Source of the DNA: DAIOEK01 sp036746315
GTDB lineage: Bacteria > Chloroflexota > Anaerolineae > Anaerolineales > Anaerolineaceae
Length of the DNA: 64,000 nt
Direction of reading: 5' to 3'
Assembly (NCBI GenBank): GCA_036746315.1
Contig: DAIOEK010000007.1
Span: 28,562 to 92,561 of the forward strand
This document shows positions 7,384 through 14,574 of this stretch, one piece after another; positions within the stretch are counted from its first letter, which is position 1; every line of letters starts with the position of its first letter. The notes beneath the pieces are model-generated. The model was given only the letters and a program-made list of their open reading frames with translations, did no database searches and had not been told where the DNA came from. A program made the translations under genes and the position numbers.

Positions 7384-7662
7384 ATGAGTAACAAGGTTCT
7401 AGATCGGGAACTGGTAGAGCCGATGGTATCGGTAGAATTTATCGAGAATATCATCTGCTGCTGGGGCGGGGATTGTCTCACCTCTGCCCTGGAAGATCGA
7501 CCGCAAGAACAGCGGTTATTAAATTCCATTGTGCTGGGGTACATGGTACAGATCAACGCGCTGCAGAATGGCGGCAAGGTTGAGAAGTGCCTGGCAGAAT
7601 GGATCAAGGACGAAATGCCCGAAGCGATCAACACCATGAGCGCGCTGGGCTTTCAATGGTGA
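7384..7662 (+). CDS. Hypothetical element protein
   Basis: 92 aa, MSNKVLDRELVEPMVSVEF at the start, with AGGAGG nine bases upstream. It is soluble, mildly acidic and contains CCWGGDC, a small cysteine cluster near residue 30. No family is recognised. It follows a promoter-plus-two-hairpins leader and precedes the coiled-coil gene at 7679 by 16 bases, so the two are probably co-transcribed as the rightmost unit of the element. Confidence 0.5.
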   Translation: MSNKVLDRELVEPMVSVEFIENIICCWGGDCLTSALEDRPQEQRLLNSIVLGYMVQINALQNGGKVEKCLAEWIKDEMPEAINTMSALGFQW

Positions 7663-7678
7663 GGGGAAGGAGCAGAAA

Positions 7679-7879
7679 ATGGCTGAGCATAATCCTTGTG
7701 AATCGGTTGCCAGGAAGATGATCCGGGTATATGACGAGATCACCAATATCACCGAAAAGATAAACATCCTCACGGAAGAGATCGAAGAACTGGAAGAAGA
7801 GAAAAGCGTCCATGAGCTGCAATTCGAGCAATTAGGGCATTTACTGATATCTTTTGACGAAGAAGAAGGGAAAATGTAA
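7679..7879 (+). CDS. Small acidic coiled-coil protein
   Basis: 66 aa. Residues about 18-60 form a strongly predicted coiled coil (ITEKINILTEEIEELEEEK) with an acidic end. AAGGAG lies seven bases before the ATG. No family can be assigned; proteins of this kind serve as small scaffolds or adaptors. It is the last gene of the element before the tRNA-Arg. Confidence 0.5.
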   Translation: MAEHNPCESVARKMIRVYDEITNITEKINILTEEIEELEEEKSVHELQFEQLGHLLISFDEEEGKM

Positions 7880-7999
7880 TGACAAAATCAAAAAATGATG
7901 TACAATGGATTATAGGTAAAGCATTTTAATTGCAAAAGCGTACACGGCATATATGGCGGTGACGACATGGCAGGGGCAGCATATACGGGGGTAGAATCA
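7880..7999. other. Element right end, no gene seen
   Basis: About 120 bases between the last element gene and the tRNA-Arg. Only a 16-codon frame is visible at 7879, too short to call. The crossover between element and tRNA should lie at or just inside 8000, because the tRNA 3' half is the usual shared core. Confidence 0.4.
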
Positions 8000-8075
8000 T
8001 GGCGCCCCAGGAGAGACTCGAACTCTCAACCATCGGATTAGAAGTCCGGTGCTCTATCCATTGAGCTACTGGGGC
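8000..8075 (-). tRNA. tRNA-Arg (anticodon TCT), probable integration target
   Basis: On the minus strand the sequence folds as a complete cloverleaf: acceptor GCCCCAG/CTGGGGC, D-arm GCTC...GAGC, anticodon loop CTTCTAA (TCT, decoding AGA), T-loop TTCGAGT, and an encoded CCA (8000-8002). Its 3' end faces the phage-like genes, the orientation expected when an element has integrated into the 3' end of a tRNA gene and restored it. The matching left attachment repeat would lie outside the window. Confidence 0.93.
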
Positions 8076-8091
8076 AATGGCAACAATCTTA

Positions 8092-8526
8092 TCACAAATT
8101 CGTGGGGCGAATGCCCATAAAGATCCGTGAACCGGAGAGCAGCCGTAGAATGGTATCCCCCGGCTTGCCGATCATGGCGCCCAACTCTTCGGCGTTGAGC
8201 GGGGTATTTCCGTTGGAGAGGAAGATGCGGAAGACGTTATCCACCACGCTATGGTTCTCCTCCACAAAGCCTTCCAGTCGGGAGCAATGCAGCATGAGCT
8301 TTTGCTGAATACCATCCACCTGGTGTACTTCCGCTGTGATGGGGTCGATGTGGTCGATCAATTCCCCTTCCGCGGCCGAGGCAAAAAGCTGGCGGTGTTC
8401 GGGGCAAAGGTAATCCAGCAGGAAAACCCGCCAGTTGTTGTCATGTTCTTTCCACCAGTCGAAATCGATGTGGAAGGGGGTATTGAGGGTTGGTTTTACA
8501 AGAGAAAATTGAGGCTTGTTTTCCAT
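8092..8526 (-). CDS. Conserved-looking hypothetical protein
   Basis: 144 aa, MENKPQFSLVKPTLNTPFH at the start. The N-terminal part contains HIDFDWWKEHDNNWRVFL and YLCPEHRQLF, with ITAEVHQVDGIQQKLMLHC after it. The C-terminal part (LNAEELGAMIGKPGDTILRLL) resembles a small winged-helix segment. The family is not recognised. Its ATG directly follows the stop of the upstream 527-aa gene (TAG-ATG) and uses an AGGAG inside that gene's end, so the two are translationally linked and probably act together. No membrane segment or signal is present. Confidence 0.6.
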   Translation of the reverse strand: MENKPQFSLVKPTLNTPFHIDFDWWKEHDNNWRVFLLDYLCPEHRQLFASAAEGELIDHIDPITAEVHQVDGIQQKLMLHCSRLEGFVEENHSVVDNVFRIFLSNGNTPLNAEELGAMIGKPGDTILRLLSGSRIFMGIRPTNL

Positions 8527-10110
8527 CTATGTCTCCTGCATGCCCGTATCAGCCAGTCGATAGTAAAGGTCACCGACGTGTTTGAATGCCGGTGAATTCA
8601 CCAGTACAGAGAAGACAATTTCAGGCGTGCAGCGACGATAGATATTGGCTGCAGCATAAAGTTCCTGGGCGTGGACATGTCCCTGTGGGTTTAGTTTGGT
8701 TAGTTCCTGAGCGCATTGAATGATGATGTTTTCCCAATGGGGGCGTTTTGCTTTTTGGGCTTCCCAGTATTTATCCAGGTTGGCAACGTCGGGTACCACG
8801 GTTGCCATACGTTCGTCATAGGTGGTGTTTACCTGTTGTTTCAGTAAAGCAAATACAATCCCTCCGTCTGCGCCGACCAAGATGGTGCGCAGCCATTCCT
8901 TGCTCTTTTTTTTCTCGACGTTGATCACCACCTCACCCCGGGCATTGGCTTTATGGATGGTAATGATGCTGCCGGGGAGGACGCCATTTTGTGCGTACCA
9001 TTCTTCCAGACCGACAACGTACCGATTGGGGCGCACCACCCATCCGGGAATCTGGGTCTGGGTTTCCGCATCGATAAATGAGAACTGGATGCGGGGGGAT
9101 TCCAGTGCGGTGGGGAAGAGCTTTCGGGTGCGGCTGGATAGTGGCAGTGAACCAGCCCGCCAGTGTGGGTATGTCAGCACAACTTCCACCTGTTCCTTTT
9201 TTTCGTATTCAAAACAGGCGGTGCAGTATTCGTCATCCAGCGCTTTCTCGAGATCAGAAAGCTGCGGGGTAAAGTTCTCCCGGTTCACTTCCTGTGGCTG
9301 GAATTGCAAGTTAAGCGGCGTCTGGCGGACGTTTTCAGGTTCCAGGCGTTCCAGGTACCAGAGCACATCCCCCGAAGCGCCCACTTCGTCAAAGCGCGGG
9401 TCCTCCTGCAGAGCGAGGTTGAGCGAAAACTCGGTGAGTTTTTCGTTGACGCCCGGCGGAAGGTCCAACTGTTCCATGAGCTGATTGGTGGAAAGAGGCA
9501 CACCGGCAGCCATATCCAACACTGCTTCGGCGAGATTCAGCTGACCGATGTTGATATCCACGAACAGGGCACGCGGGAACCATGCACCGGTGATGAGGGC
9601 GAGGTTCGGGTCGGAAGCCAGTAATTCTTCCAGTGCAATTTCCAGTTTTTCACCGTAGGATTCCAGTATCTGATCCAGTTGCGAGTCCTGCGGTTCTTCC
9701 GTGACTGCCGGGGTGTTCAGTTCGTGGTCTTCCAGATCCAACGCAAAACTGCGGATATCGTTTTTGTCGAATTCAACTTCCATAACTTTAAAGGACGCGA
9801 CTTCAGGATTCTTGCCATCCCGTACTGATTTCACCTTGCCCTGTGACCAGCCAAGCGCGGGGAATTGAACCTGCTCACCCGGTTCGTAATGGTCTTTGGG
9901 TAAATATACCCGTCCATTTTTCAATTGTTTCTGTTGAAAGGATTTCTTTTCCTGCTCAAGCCTGTTTTGAATCACGGCTTTGAGGAGTTCCTGCGTTGTC
10001 TGGGGGGTTTCTAGTTCGAATAGGTGATTGTTGATAAAATCCAGGTCATTCTGTGAAAACTGATACTCTTCCCATTGTTCTGCCTGGAGTAATGCTGGGG
10101 CACCTGTCAT
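8527..10110 (-). CDS. Large hypothetical protein paired with the 8092 gene
   Basis: 527 aa, soluble. Residues about 65-120 (YLPKDHYEPGEQVQFPALGW then GKVKSVRDGKNPE) look like a beta-barrel of KOW/Tudor type. Another beta-rich region around residues 330-400 (SSRTRKLFPTALESPRIQF, IPGWVVRPNRYVVGLEEWY, SIITIHKANARGEVVI) resembles DNA- or effector-binding B3/PUA-like folds. The C-terminus is helical (IIIQCAQELTKLNPQGHVHAQELY). These are impressions from sequence; no family name is offered. The first gene of a two-gene operon, with a promoter at 10148-10176. Confidence 0.55.
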   Translation of the reverse strand: MTGAPALLQAEQWEEYQFSQNDLDFINNHLFELETPQTTQELLKAVIQNRLEQEKKSFQQKQLKNGRVYLPKDHYEPGEQVQFPALGWSQGKVKSVRDGKNPEVASFKVMEVEFDKNDIRSFALDLEDHELNTPAVTEEPQDSQLDQILESYGEKLEIALEELLASDPNLALITGAWFPRALFVDINIGQLNLAEAVLDMAAGVPLSTNQLMEQLDLPPGVNEKLTEFSLNLALQEDPRFDEVGASGDVLWYLERLEPENVRQTPLNLQFQPQEVNRENFTPQLSDLEKALDDEYCTACFEYEKKEQVEVVLTYPHWRAGSLPLSSRTRKLFPTALESPRIQFSFIDAETQTQIPGWVVRPNRYVVGLEEWYAQNGVLPGSIITIHKANARGEVVINVEKKKSKEWLRTILVGADGGIVFALLKQQVNTTYDERMATVVPDVANLDKYWEAQKAKRPHWENIIIQCAQELTKLNPQGHVHAQELYAAANIYRRCTPEIVFSVLVNSPAFKHVGDLYYRLADTGMQET

Positions 10111-10147
10111 ACCTTGCCTCTTCTTCTGATTTAAAAATAGCCCTGTA

Positions 10148-10176
10148 ATTATACCTTAGGGTTAATCGCAGCACAA
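10148..10176 (-). promoter_or_regulatory. Promoter candidate for the 8092-10110 operon
   Basis: On the minus strand TTGTGC (10171-10176) and a perfect TATAAT (10148-10153) are 17 bp apart, about 40 bases ahead of the start codon at 10110. Confidence 0.45.
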
Positions 10177-10292
10177 GAAAAAGCGAAGAACGAAGAAAGT
10201 CATAAGAATCCCGGTATGACAGGTGACGGAAGTCCGCCGACACGGCTGCCCTGGAAGATATATAATATATTCAAATACCCACGGAGAGGACA

Positions 10293-10808
10293 ATGTACCC
10301 AAAAGACGCAAAGCAACCCAATTATCGCGGCATCACCGTCGTTGCTGAAGCCAGCTCAATTGAGAAGTGGCGCAAGCAGGTGATTGCCGGACAACCGGAG
10401 ACCGGCAGGTCTTACGCGTTGATCAGTGATGAGGGCTCGTACATGCCGGGCGGGGAAGGCACCGCCCCCACGCCGCTCACCTACTTCGTTTCAGGGATGG
10501 CACTCTGACTGATCTCTCACGTTTCGCAGGTTGCGAAAAAAAAGAAGTTATCCATCCAAAACGAACATGTGATAGTGACGGCTCATTTTCATGAGCATGG
10601 TTCCGTGCTGAAAGGCGATGCAGAAGGTTTTTGCGATGGCTTCGACATAGAGATCAAACTCGATACCGAAGAGGATGACGACATCATCGCCACGCTAATC
10701 CGGGTGGCGCGCAAGATGTGCTTTACCGAAAAAGTGCTGACCGGTTCGGTGCCCGTGCATGTAACGCAGACCATCAACCAACAGCCGTTCGTCATCGACG
10801 AGGCATAA
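10293..10808 (+). CDS. OsmC-family peroxidase-like protein with in-frame TGA, candidate selenoprotein
   Basis: Read through the TGA at 10506-10508 this is one frame of 171 aa. The part before the stop (71 aa) ends TPLTYFVSGMAL, and the part after continues LISHVSQVAKKKKLSIQNE, then HGSVLKGDAEGFCDGFDIEI and VARKMCFTEKVLTGSVPV. In OsmC/Ohr proteins the residue after the 'TP...AL' helix is the peroxidatic cysteine, and a second cysteine sits in the later helix; here the TGA takes the first place (residue 72) and Cys143 the second. A hairpin with stem TTTCGCA/TGCGAAA and loop GGT (10522-10538) begins 13 nt after the TGA, its G-starting loop 20 nt after it, fitting the bacterial SECIS rules. Relatives reduce organic hydroperoxides. 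GGAGAGG precedes the ATG. The alternative is a nonsense mutation of a Cys codon. Confidence 0.8.
10506..10538 (+). promoter_or_regulatory. Candidate UGA-Sec codon plus bacterial SECIS element
   Basis: TGA at 10506-10508; 13 nt later a 7-bp perfect stem, TTTCGCA at 10522-10528 and TGCGAAA at 10532-10538, encloses the 3-nt loop GGT. The published bacterial SECIS features are a stem of at least 4 bp, G among the first two loop bases and a loop 16-37 nt after the UGA. All three are met here, the loop starting 20 nt after the UGA. Confidence 0.7.
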
Positions 10809-10830
10809 ACATAAGACAACAGCCGACTAA

Positions 10831-10859
10831 AAAACCACCGCTTTTTGAGCGGTGGTTTT
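10831..10859. terminator. Bidirectional intrinsic terminator
   Basis: AAAACCACCGCT pairs with AGCGGTGGTTTT around a 5-base loop; the T run follows on the plus strand and the A run gives a T run on the minus strand. It separates the OsmC gene and the convergent 10880 gene. Confidence 0.85.
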
Positions 10860-10879
10860 GATATTCCTGCGGGTTCGGA

Positions 10880-11605
10880 TTATACCAGAACCTCTTCGGG
10901 AACGCGCATCACTTCGTTCGCCTTGACAACGGAATCGGGGACGTTGAAGTCCAGTTCCGTACCGGTCATCTGGCGGACGTAGTTCTTGACGACCTTGTCC
11001 CAGTATTTCTTGGTGACGTAGTAAACGCGGGCGCCACCCAGTTCGTGCTGGTATTCAGGCCACGGGTAAGAAGGCTGAGCCATACCGAGACCCCAGCGCA
11101 TCCAACCGTTGTAGCTTTCGTAGGTTGCCCACCATTCCTTGTTGCCCAGCATCTCGAAGCCGTAGTAGGCTTTGGCGTAGTACATGACTGCGCCAATGCG
11201 TCCACCGCGGACCAGCGCCATGGTGTGGAGGCTGATGTTGATGTCTTCGCTGACCAGGCGGCCATTGGCGAAGCCAGCCCACAACCCATCGATCAAACCG
11301 ACGAGGGTGTAAGGGTCCTTGAGGCGTTTGCGGTACCAACCCAGAATTTCAGCGTACACACGGGCACCCACGATATCGTAGAAGTCGTGGTCGGCTTCCA
11401 TGACGCGCTTCATGTAATCCATCATCATGGGGGCTTCTTCCATTTTGGCTTCGCGGATATACAGGGTGCGACCGTCTTTCAATTTCACCATGGCGCCCGG
11501 CCAGGGTTTGAGGTCCATGGCAGGAGCCTGGAGCAGGGGTTCGATCTCGCGAACGTCGATCGTCAGTTGCTCTTCAGATACTTTCTCGGGGGGTTCAATT
11601 CTCAC
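10880..11605 (-). CDS. Uncharacterised protein, possibly GNAT-like, linked to cyclase
   Basis: 241 aa, soluble. After a short N-terminal extension, residues about 38-60 (MVKLKDGRTLYIREAKMEEA) resemble the first strand and helix of a GNAT acetyltransferase (the 'lrdgr.i.iRpa..eDa' pattern), and later strands (TLVGLIDGLWAGFANGRL) fit loosely. The acetyl-CoA binding loop is not evident. The C-terminal half is unusually rich in Tyr, Trp and Met (MYYAKAYYGFEMLGNKEWW), suggesting a large aromatic pocket. It lies 48 bases downstream of the cyclase gene on the same strand and is the last gene before a terminator, so it is probably part of the same pathway. Function unknown. Confidence 0.5.
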   Translation of the reverse strand: MRIEPPEKVSEEQLTIDVREIEPLLQAPAMDLKPWPGAMVKLKDGRTLYIREAKMEEAPMMMDYMKRVMEADHDFYDIVGARVYAEILGWYRKRLKDPYTLVGLIDGLWAGFANGRLVSEDINISLHTMALVRGGRIGAVMYYAKAYYGFEMLGNKEWWATYESYNGWMRWGLGMAQPSYPWPEYQHELGGARVYYVTKKYWDKVVKNYVRQMTGTELDFNVPDSVVKANEVMRVPEEVLV

Positions 11606-11653
11606 AGCAAGTCTCCTTTAAATAAAGTTAGATAAGAATAATTTTTCGCACGA

Positions 11654-12526
11654 CTAGATTTTGGACAGCTTGTTTAACCGCTCCACATGGGTCGGGTCGT
11701 ACGCATCACCGAATTTGGTCTTGGGCATGGTTGCAGCCTTGGCCATCAGTTTGTCATAGTCATCATCTTCCACGAAGGCAACTGCACGACCGATGGAGGA
11801 TTCGCCCTCGACGAAGCGCCAGGGGAAGAAGCCGACTTTAACGCGGCGGTTCAGCAGCAGGTCGATTTGACCGCCGAAGCATTCGGCATGGATGATGGAT
11901 TCGGGGAAGAGGTCGATGTGCATCAATTGATATTTCTCATCATCGAACACTTCTTCCAGGGTCTTGTTGTACATCTTCTTGAATACTTTTTGTGCCTGGG
12001 CTGCCTGGCGGGGCATCCAGGTGCGGATGATGGTGTTCATGGGATGGTCAGCAGATCCGCAATCAACAGCGATCCAGCGTAGTTTCTTTTTCTTAGCCCA
12101 ATCCGCGAATTCCTGTCCTGGACCCGGATGTTTCACCATGTAGCGGACTTCATCCGCGGTGGGGTGATCCCATCCGAAATGATGGTAACCGGTATGGATG
12201 ACGAGAATATCGCCTTCTTTAACTTCGACACGGTCTTCGATCATTTTGCTGGTGTACACCTGGTAATCACCGACAGCATCGGTCAGGTCGACAACAGCTG
12301 CATCATGCACAAGGTAATCCATGTCGAGGTCGGCAATGTCTTTTCCGGCGGTGTAGAAGTGGATTTCACCATCCAGGTGGGTGCCCAGGTGGTTGGAGTG
12401 GGTGAGCAGCTGGCCATTGGCGCCGTTGGGGGCAAGGCGTTTGAAGTACTTAATTTGTAAAGGCTCATAGGTTGGCCAAGCGGGGGTGGCGATGCCTAAA
12501 GGGATGGTTAGATCGATTAGTTTCAT
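11654..12526 (-). CDS. Cyclase-family metal hydrolase (kynurenine formamidase-like)
   Basis: 290 aa. The metal-binding signature of the cyclase family is present: SNHLGTHLDGEIHF (the HxGTHxD pattern) near residue 50. GDILVIHTGYHHFGW and LRWIAVDCGSADHPMN follow in the usual order. Members are Mn/Zn hydrolases that open amide or lactam-type bonds (formylkynurenine, isatin) or act on cyclic intermediates. The protein is longer than most (about 210-260 aa), with an extra C-terminal region. AAAAGGAGAA gives a good ribosome binding site. It lies beside Na+ decarboxylase and molybdenum hydroxylase genes, so a role in ring opening of the same substrate is a reasonable inference but the substrate is unknown. 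Confidence 0.75.
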   Translation of the reverse strand: MKLIDLTIPLGIATPAWPTYEPLQIKYFKRLAPNGANGQLLTHSNHLGTHLDGEIHFYTAGKDIADLDMDYLVHDAAVVDLTDAVGDYQVYTSKMIEDRVEVKEGDILVIHTGYHHFGWDHPTADEVRYMVKHPGPGQEFADWAKKKKLRWIAVDCGSADHPMNTIIRTWMPRQAAQAQKVFKKMYNKTLEEVFDDEKYQLMHIDLFPESIIHAECFGGQIDLLLNRRVKVGFFPWRFVEGESSIGRAVAFVEDDDYDKLMAKAATMPKTKFGDAYDPTHVERLNKLSKI

Positions 12527-12587
12527 GGTTATTCTCCTTTTGTATGTATAAATACTTACTGGATGTTACCTGAACTTTAATTTATAA

Positions 12588-12619
12588 AATCGAAGCTAAT
12601 AATTTCATCAGCTTCGATT
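12588..12619 (-). terminator. Terminator after oadB-like gene
   Basis: AATCGAAGCT pairs with AGCTTCGATT (10 bp); on the minus strand the stem is followed by TTTATAAATT. It ends the decarboxylase operon and separates it from the cyclase gene. Confidence 0.7.
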
Positions 12620-12629
12620 AATTATAAGA

Positions 12630-13754
12630 CTAAACTCCACCTACAAGAAATGCGAGTAGAAGCCCTCCGGCTACAACGCTGCCGAGCTGACCCGCAACAT
12701 TCGCACCCATTGCATGCATGAGGAGGAAGTTGCTGGGATCCGCTTCCTGTCCAACCCGCTGAACTACACGGGCTGCCATTGGGAATGCGCTAATTCCAGC
12801 AGACCCAATGAGGGGGTTGAATTTCTTGCCTGATAGAACGTAGAGCAGCTTCGCAAAAAGTACACCACCAGCCATATCAAAAACGAATGCCAGTAATCCA
12901 AGACCGATAACACCGAATGTTTCCACACGGACAAAGCTTTCTGCCTGCATTGAGACACCGATGCACAAGCCAAGTAATAGAGTTGTGATATTGGCAATTT
13001 CGTTTTCTGCGGCACTTGCCAGGCGATCGACAACACCGCTCTCGCGTAACAAGTTACCAAACATAATTGTTGAGATCAAAGCGGAAGCTGCCGGTGCAAT
13101 GAGAGAAACAACAACCGAAGCCGCGATCGGGAAGATAATTCTGACAGTTTTTGATACTTTCCGCTCAGAATAGGGCATATGAGTGGCACGTTCTGCCTTG
13201 GTTGTTAACAGCTTCATTACTGGAGGCTGGATGATGGGAACCAGCGACATATAACTATATGCCGCAACAGCAATTGGCGCGAGGAACCTCGGAGAGAGGG
13301 TTTTTGCAACAACAATTGATGTCGGTCCATCCATAGTGCCGATTGCTGCGATGGCGCCAGCGTCTTTAATCTCATATCCGAGGAAGAGGGCAACCATCAG
13401 GGTTACGAAGATACCGATGTGACCAGATGCTCCCAGGAAAACCATTTTTGGGTTTTCATACAAGGGACCAAAATCGCACATTGCGCCCACCCCGATGAAT
13501 AGGAGCAGAGGCAAAAGTTCTGTATCTATGCCCGCTTTGTAGATGATGGTAATGAACCCATGTTCACCGAAAATCTCAGTTAAGGGCAGGTTGGTGATGA
13601 TAGCCCCAAAACCGATAGGCAGGAGTAGTACGGGTTCATACTCTTTTACAATGGCCAGATAGATCAGAATTGCTCCAATAACAATCATTACCAATTCTTG
13701 CCAGGTAAACATGCTGGGAGCTTCTATGAGGAAATACAATTTGGATAGGTCCAT
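12630..13754 (-). CDS. Na+-translocating decarboxylase beta subunit (OadB/MmdB/GcdB)
   Basis: 374 aa, about nine to eleven hydrophobic segments. The protein matches the beta subunit of the Na+-translocating biotin-dependent decarboxylases, which removes CO2 from carboxybiotin and pumps Na+ out. Landmarks are PVLLLPIGFGAIITNLP, LLPLLLFIGVGAMCDFGPL, IAAIGTMDGPTSIVV and GSAGISAFPMAARVVQ, containing the Asp and Asn/Ser residues used for Na+. Length is normal for the family. It starts ten bases after the biotin carrier gene and is the last gene of the operon. Confidence 0.95.
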   Translation of the reverse strand: MDLSKLYFLIEAPSMFTWQELVMIVIGAILIYLAIVKEYEPVLLLPIGFGAIITNLPLTEIFGEHGFITIIYKAGIDTELLPLLLFIGVGAMCDFGPLYENPKMVFLGASGHIGIFVTLMVALFLGYEIKDAGAIAAIGTMDGPTSIVVAKTLSPRFLAPIAVAAYSYMSLVPIIQPPVMKLLTTKAERATHMPYSERKVSKTVRIIFPIAASVVVSLIAPAASALISTIMFGNLLRESGVVDRLASAAENEIANITTLLLGLCIGVSMQAESFVRVETFGVIGLGLLAFVFDMAGGVLFAKLLYVLSGKKFNPLIGSAGISAFPMAARVVQRVGQEADPSNFLLMHAMGANVAGQLGSVVAGGLLLAFLVGGV

Positions 13755-13764
13755 AGTATACCTC

Positions 13765-14208
13765 TTAGTCGATCTGGACCAGAATTTCGTTGAATTTTAC
13801 CTTTTGCCCAGCTACAACACTCACACCAGAAACCACGCCATCTTTTGGACTGCGAATAGCGTTTCTCATCTTCATTGCTTCGAGGCTGACAACTTCCTGT
13901 CCTTTTGTTACGCTATCGCCTACTTTTACCAGTACATCCAGAATAGTACCGGGCATGGGTGCGATCACTTCATTACCGGAACCAGATGGTGCAACCGGAG
14001 CAGCAGCGCGAACAACAGGAGCAGCAGCTGGCTTTGCCGATACTGCCGGGCGATCAGCTTTTACTGCTGGTTTGGGCATCGAGACCGAAGCGGGCATTTC
14101 AACCGAGTATTTGACACCATCGACGATAACATCTACTAATGATCCGGTAGTATCGCCAACTTCAACCTCATATTTTTTTCCATTTACGATCAAGTTTTGT
14201 TTTGTCAT
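13765..14208 (-). CDS. Biotin carrier (gamma-type) subunit of the decarboxylase
   Basis: 147 aa. The N-terminal part is a strand-rich segment, then an Ala/Pro-rich flexible linker (residues about 40-75), then a biotinyl domain with the attachment motif EAMKM (Lys113) in a VISLEAMKM-type context (VVSLEAMKMRNAI). It carries CO2 on biotin between the carboxyltransferase and the membrane beta subunit. The linker allows the swinging movement. It sits between the delta and beta subunit genes, as in methylmalonyl-CoA and glutaconyl-CoA decarboxylase operons. Confidence 0.95.
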   Translation of the reverse strand: MTKQNLIVNGKKYEVEVGDTTGSLVDVIVDGVKYSVEMPASVSMPKPAVKADRPAVSAKPAAAPVVRAAAPVAPSGSGNEVIAPMPGTILDVLVKVGDSVTKGQEVVSLEAMKMRNAIRSPKDGVVSGVSVVAGQKVKFNEILVQID

Positions 14209-14223
14209 TTGACCACCTGAATC

Positions 14224-14547
14224 TTATTTTTTTCTTCTATTATGGGCAGTAATCAGTCTTGAACTCCACCAGGCGCTACGATTTTCTTGTAGACTCTCCC
14301 CCAATCCTTCATATGGTTGGGTTTGCGCCAATTGAAGAGCAACTGCTATTGCTGCCACGATTGAATTATCGTCAGAGGGTGTTACTTTCACAGGAGCAAT
14401 CTCCTGTTCCTCTTTTTCTTCTTTTTGCGACTTATCAGGGAAGATTGCCTGCAACCCGACAAGCAGGAAATAGAAAATTGCGCAGACTATAAACAGGACT
14501 ATAATCCCGACCACACTGATGTACAGTCCCTGTTGAATTGGATTCAA
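14224..14547 (-). CDS. OadG-like small (delta-type) membrane subunit
   Basis: 107 aa. One N-terminal transmembrane helix (residues about 9-30, ISVVGIIVLFIVCAIFYFL) is followed by a charged Lys/Glu linker and a short amphipathic part with DDNSIVAAIAVAL, a motif shared with OadG/MmdD proteins. It anchors and stabilises the complex at the membrane. It lies 27 bases downstream of the carboxyltransferase gene. Confidence 0.85.
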   Translation of the reverse strand: MNPIQQGLYISVVGIIVLFIVCAIFYFLLVGLQAIFPDKSQKEEKEEQEIAPVKVTPSDDNSIVAAIAVALQLAQTQPYEGLGESLQENRSAWWSSRLITAHNRRKK

Positions 14548-14574
14548 TTTACACCTCCTCTTAAGCTAATTATT

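Noticed and set aside
10569..10808. Separate OsmC C-terminal gene starting at an in-frame GTG
   Set aside because: It is in frame with the upstream half, has no RBS and begins mid-domain; a single read-through gene explains it better.
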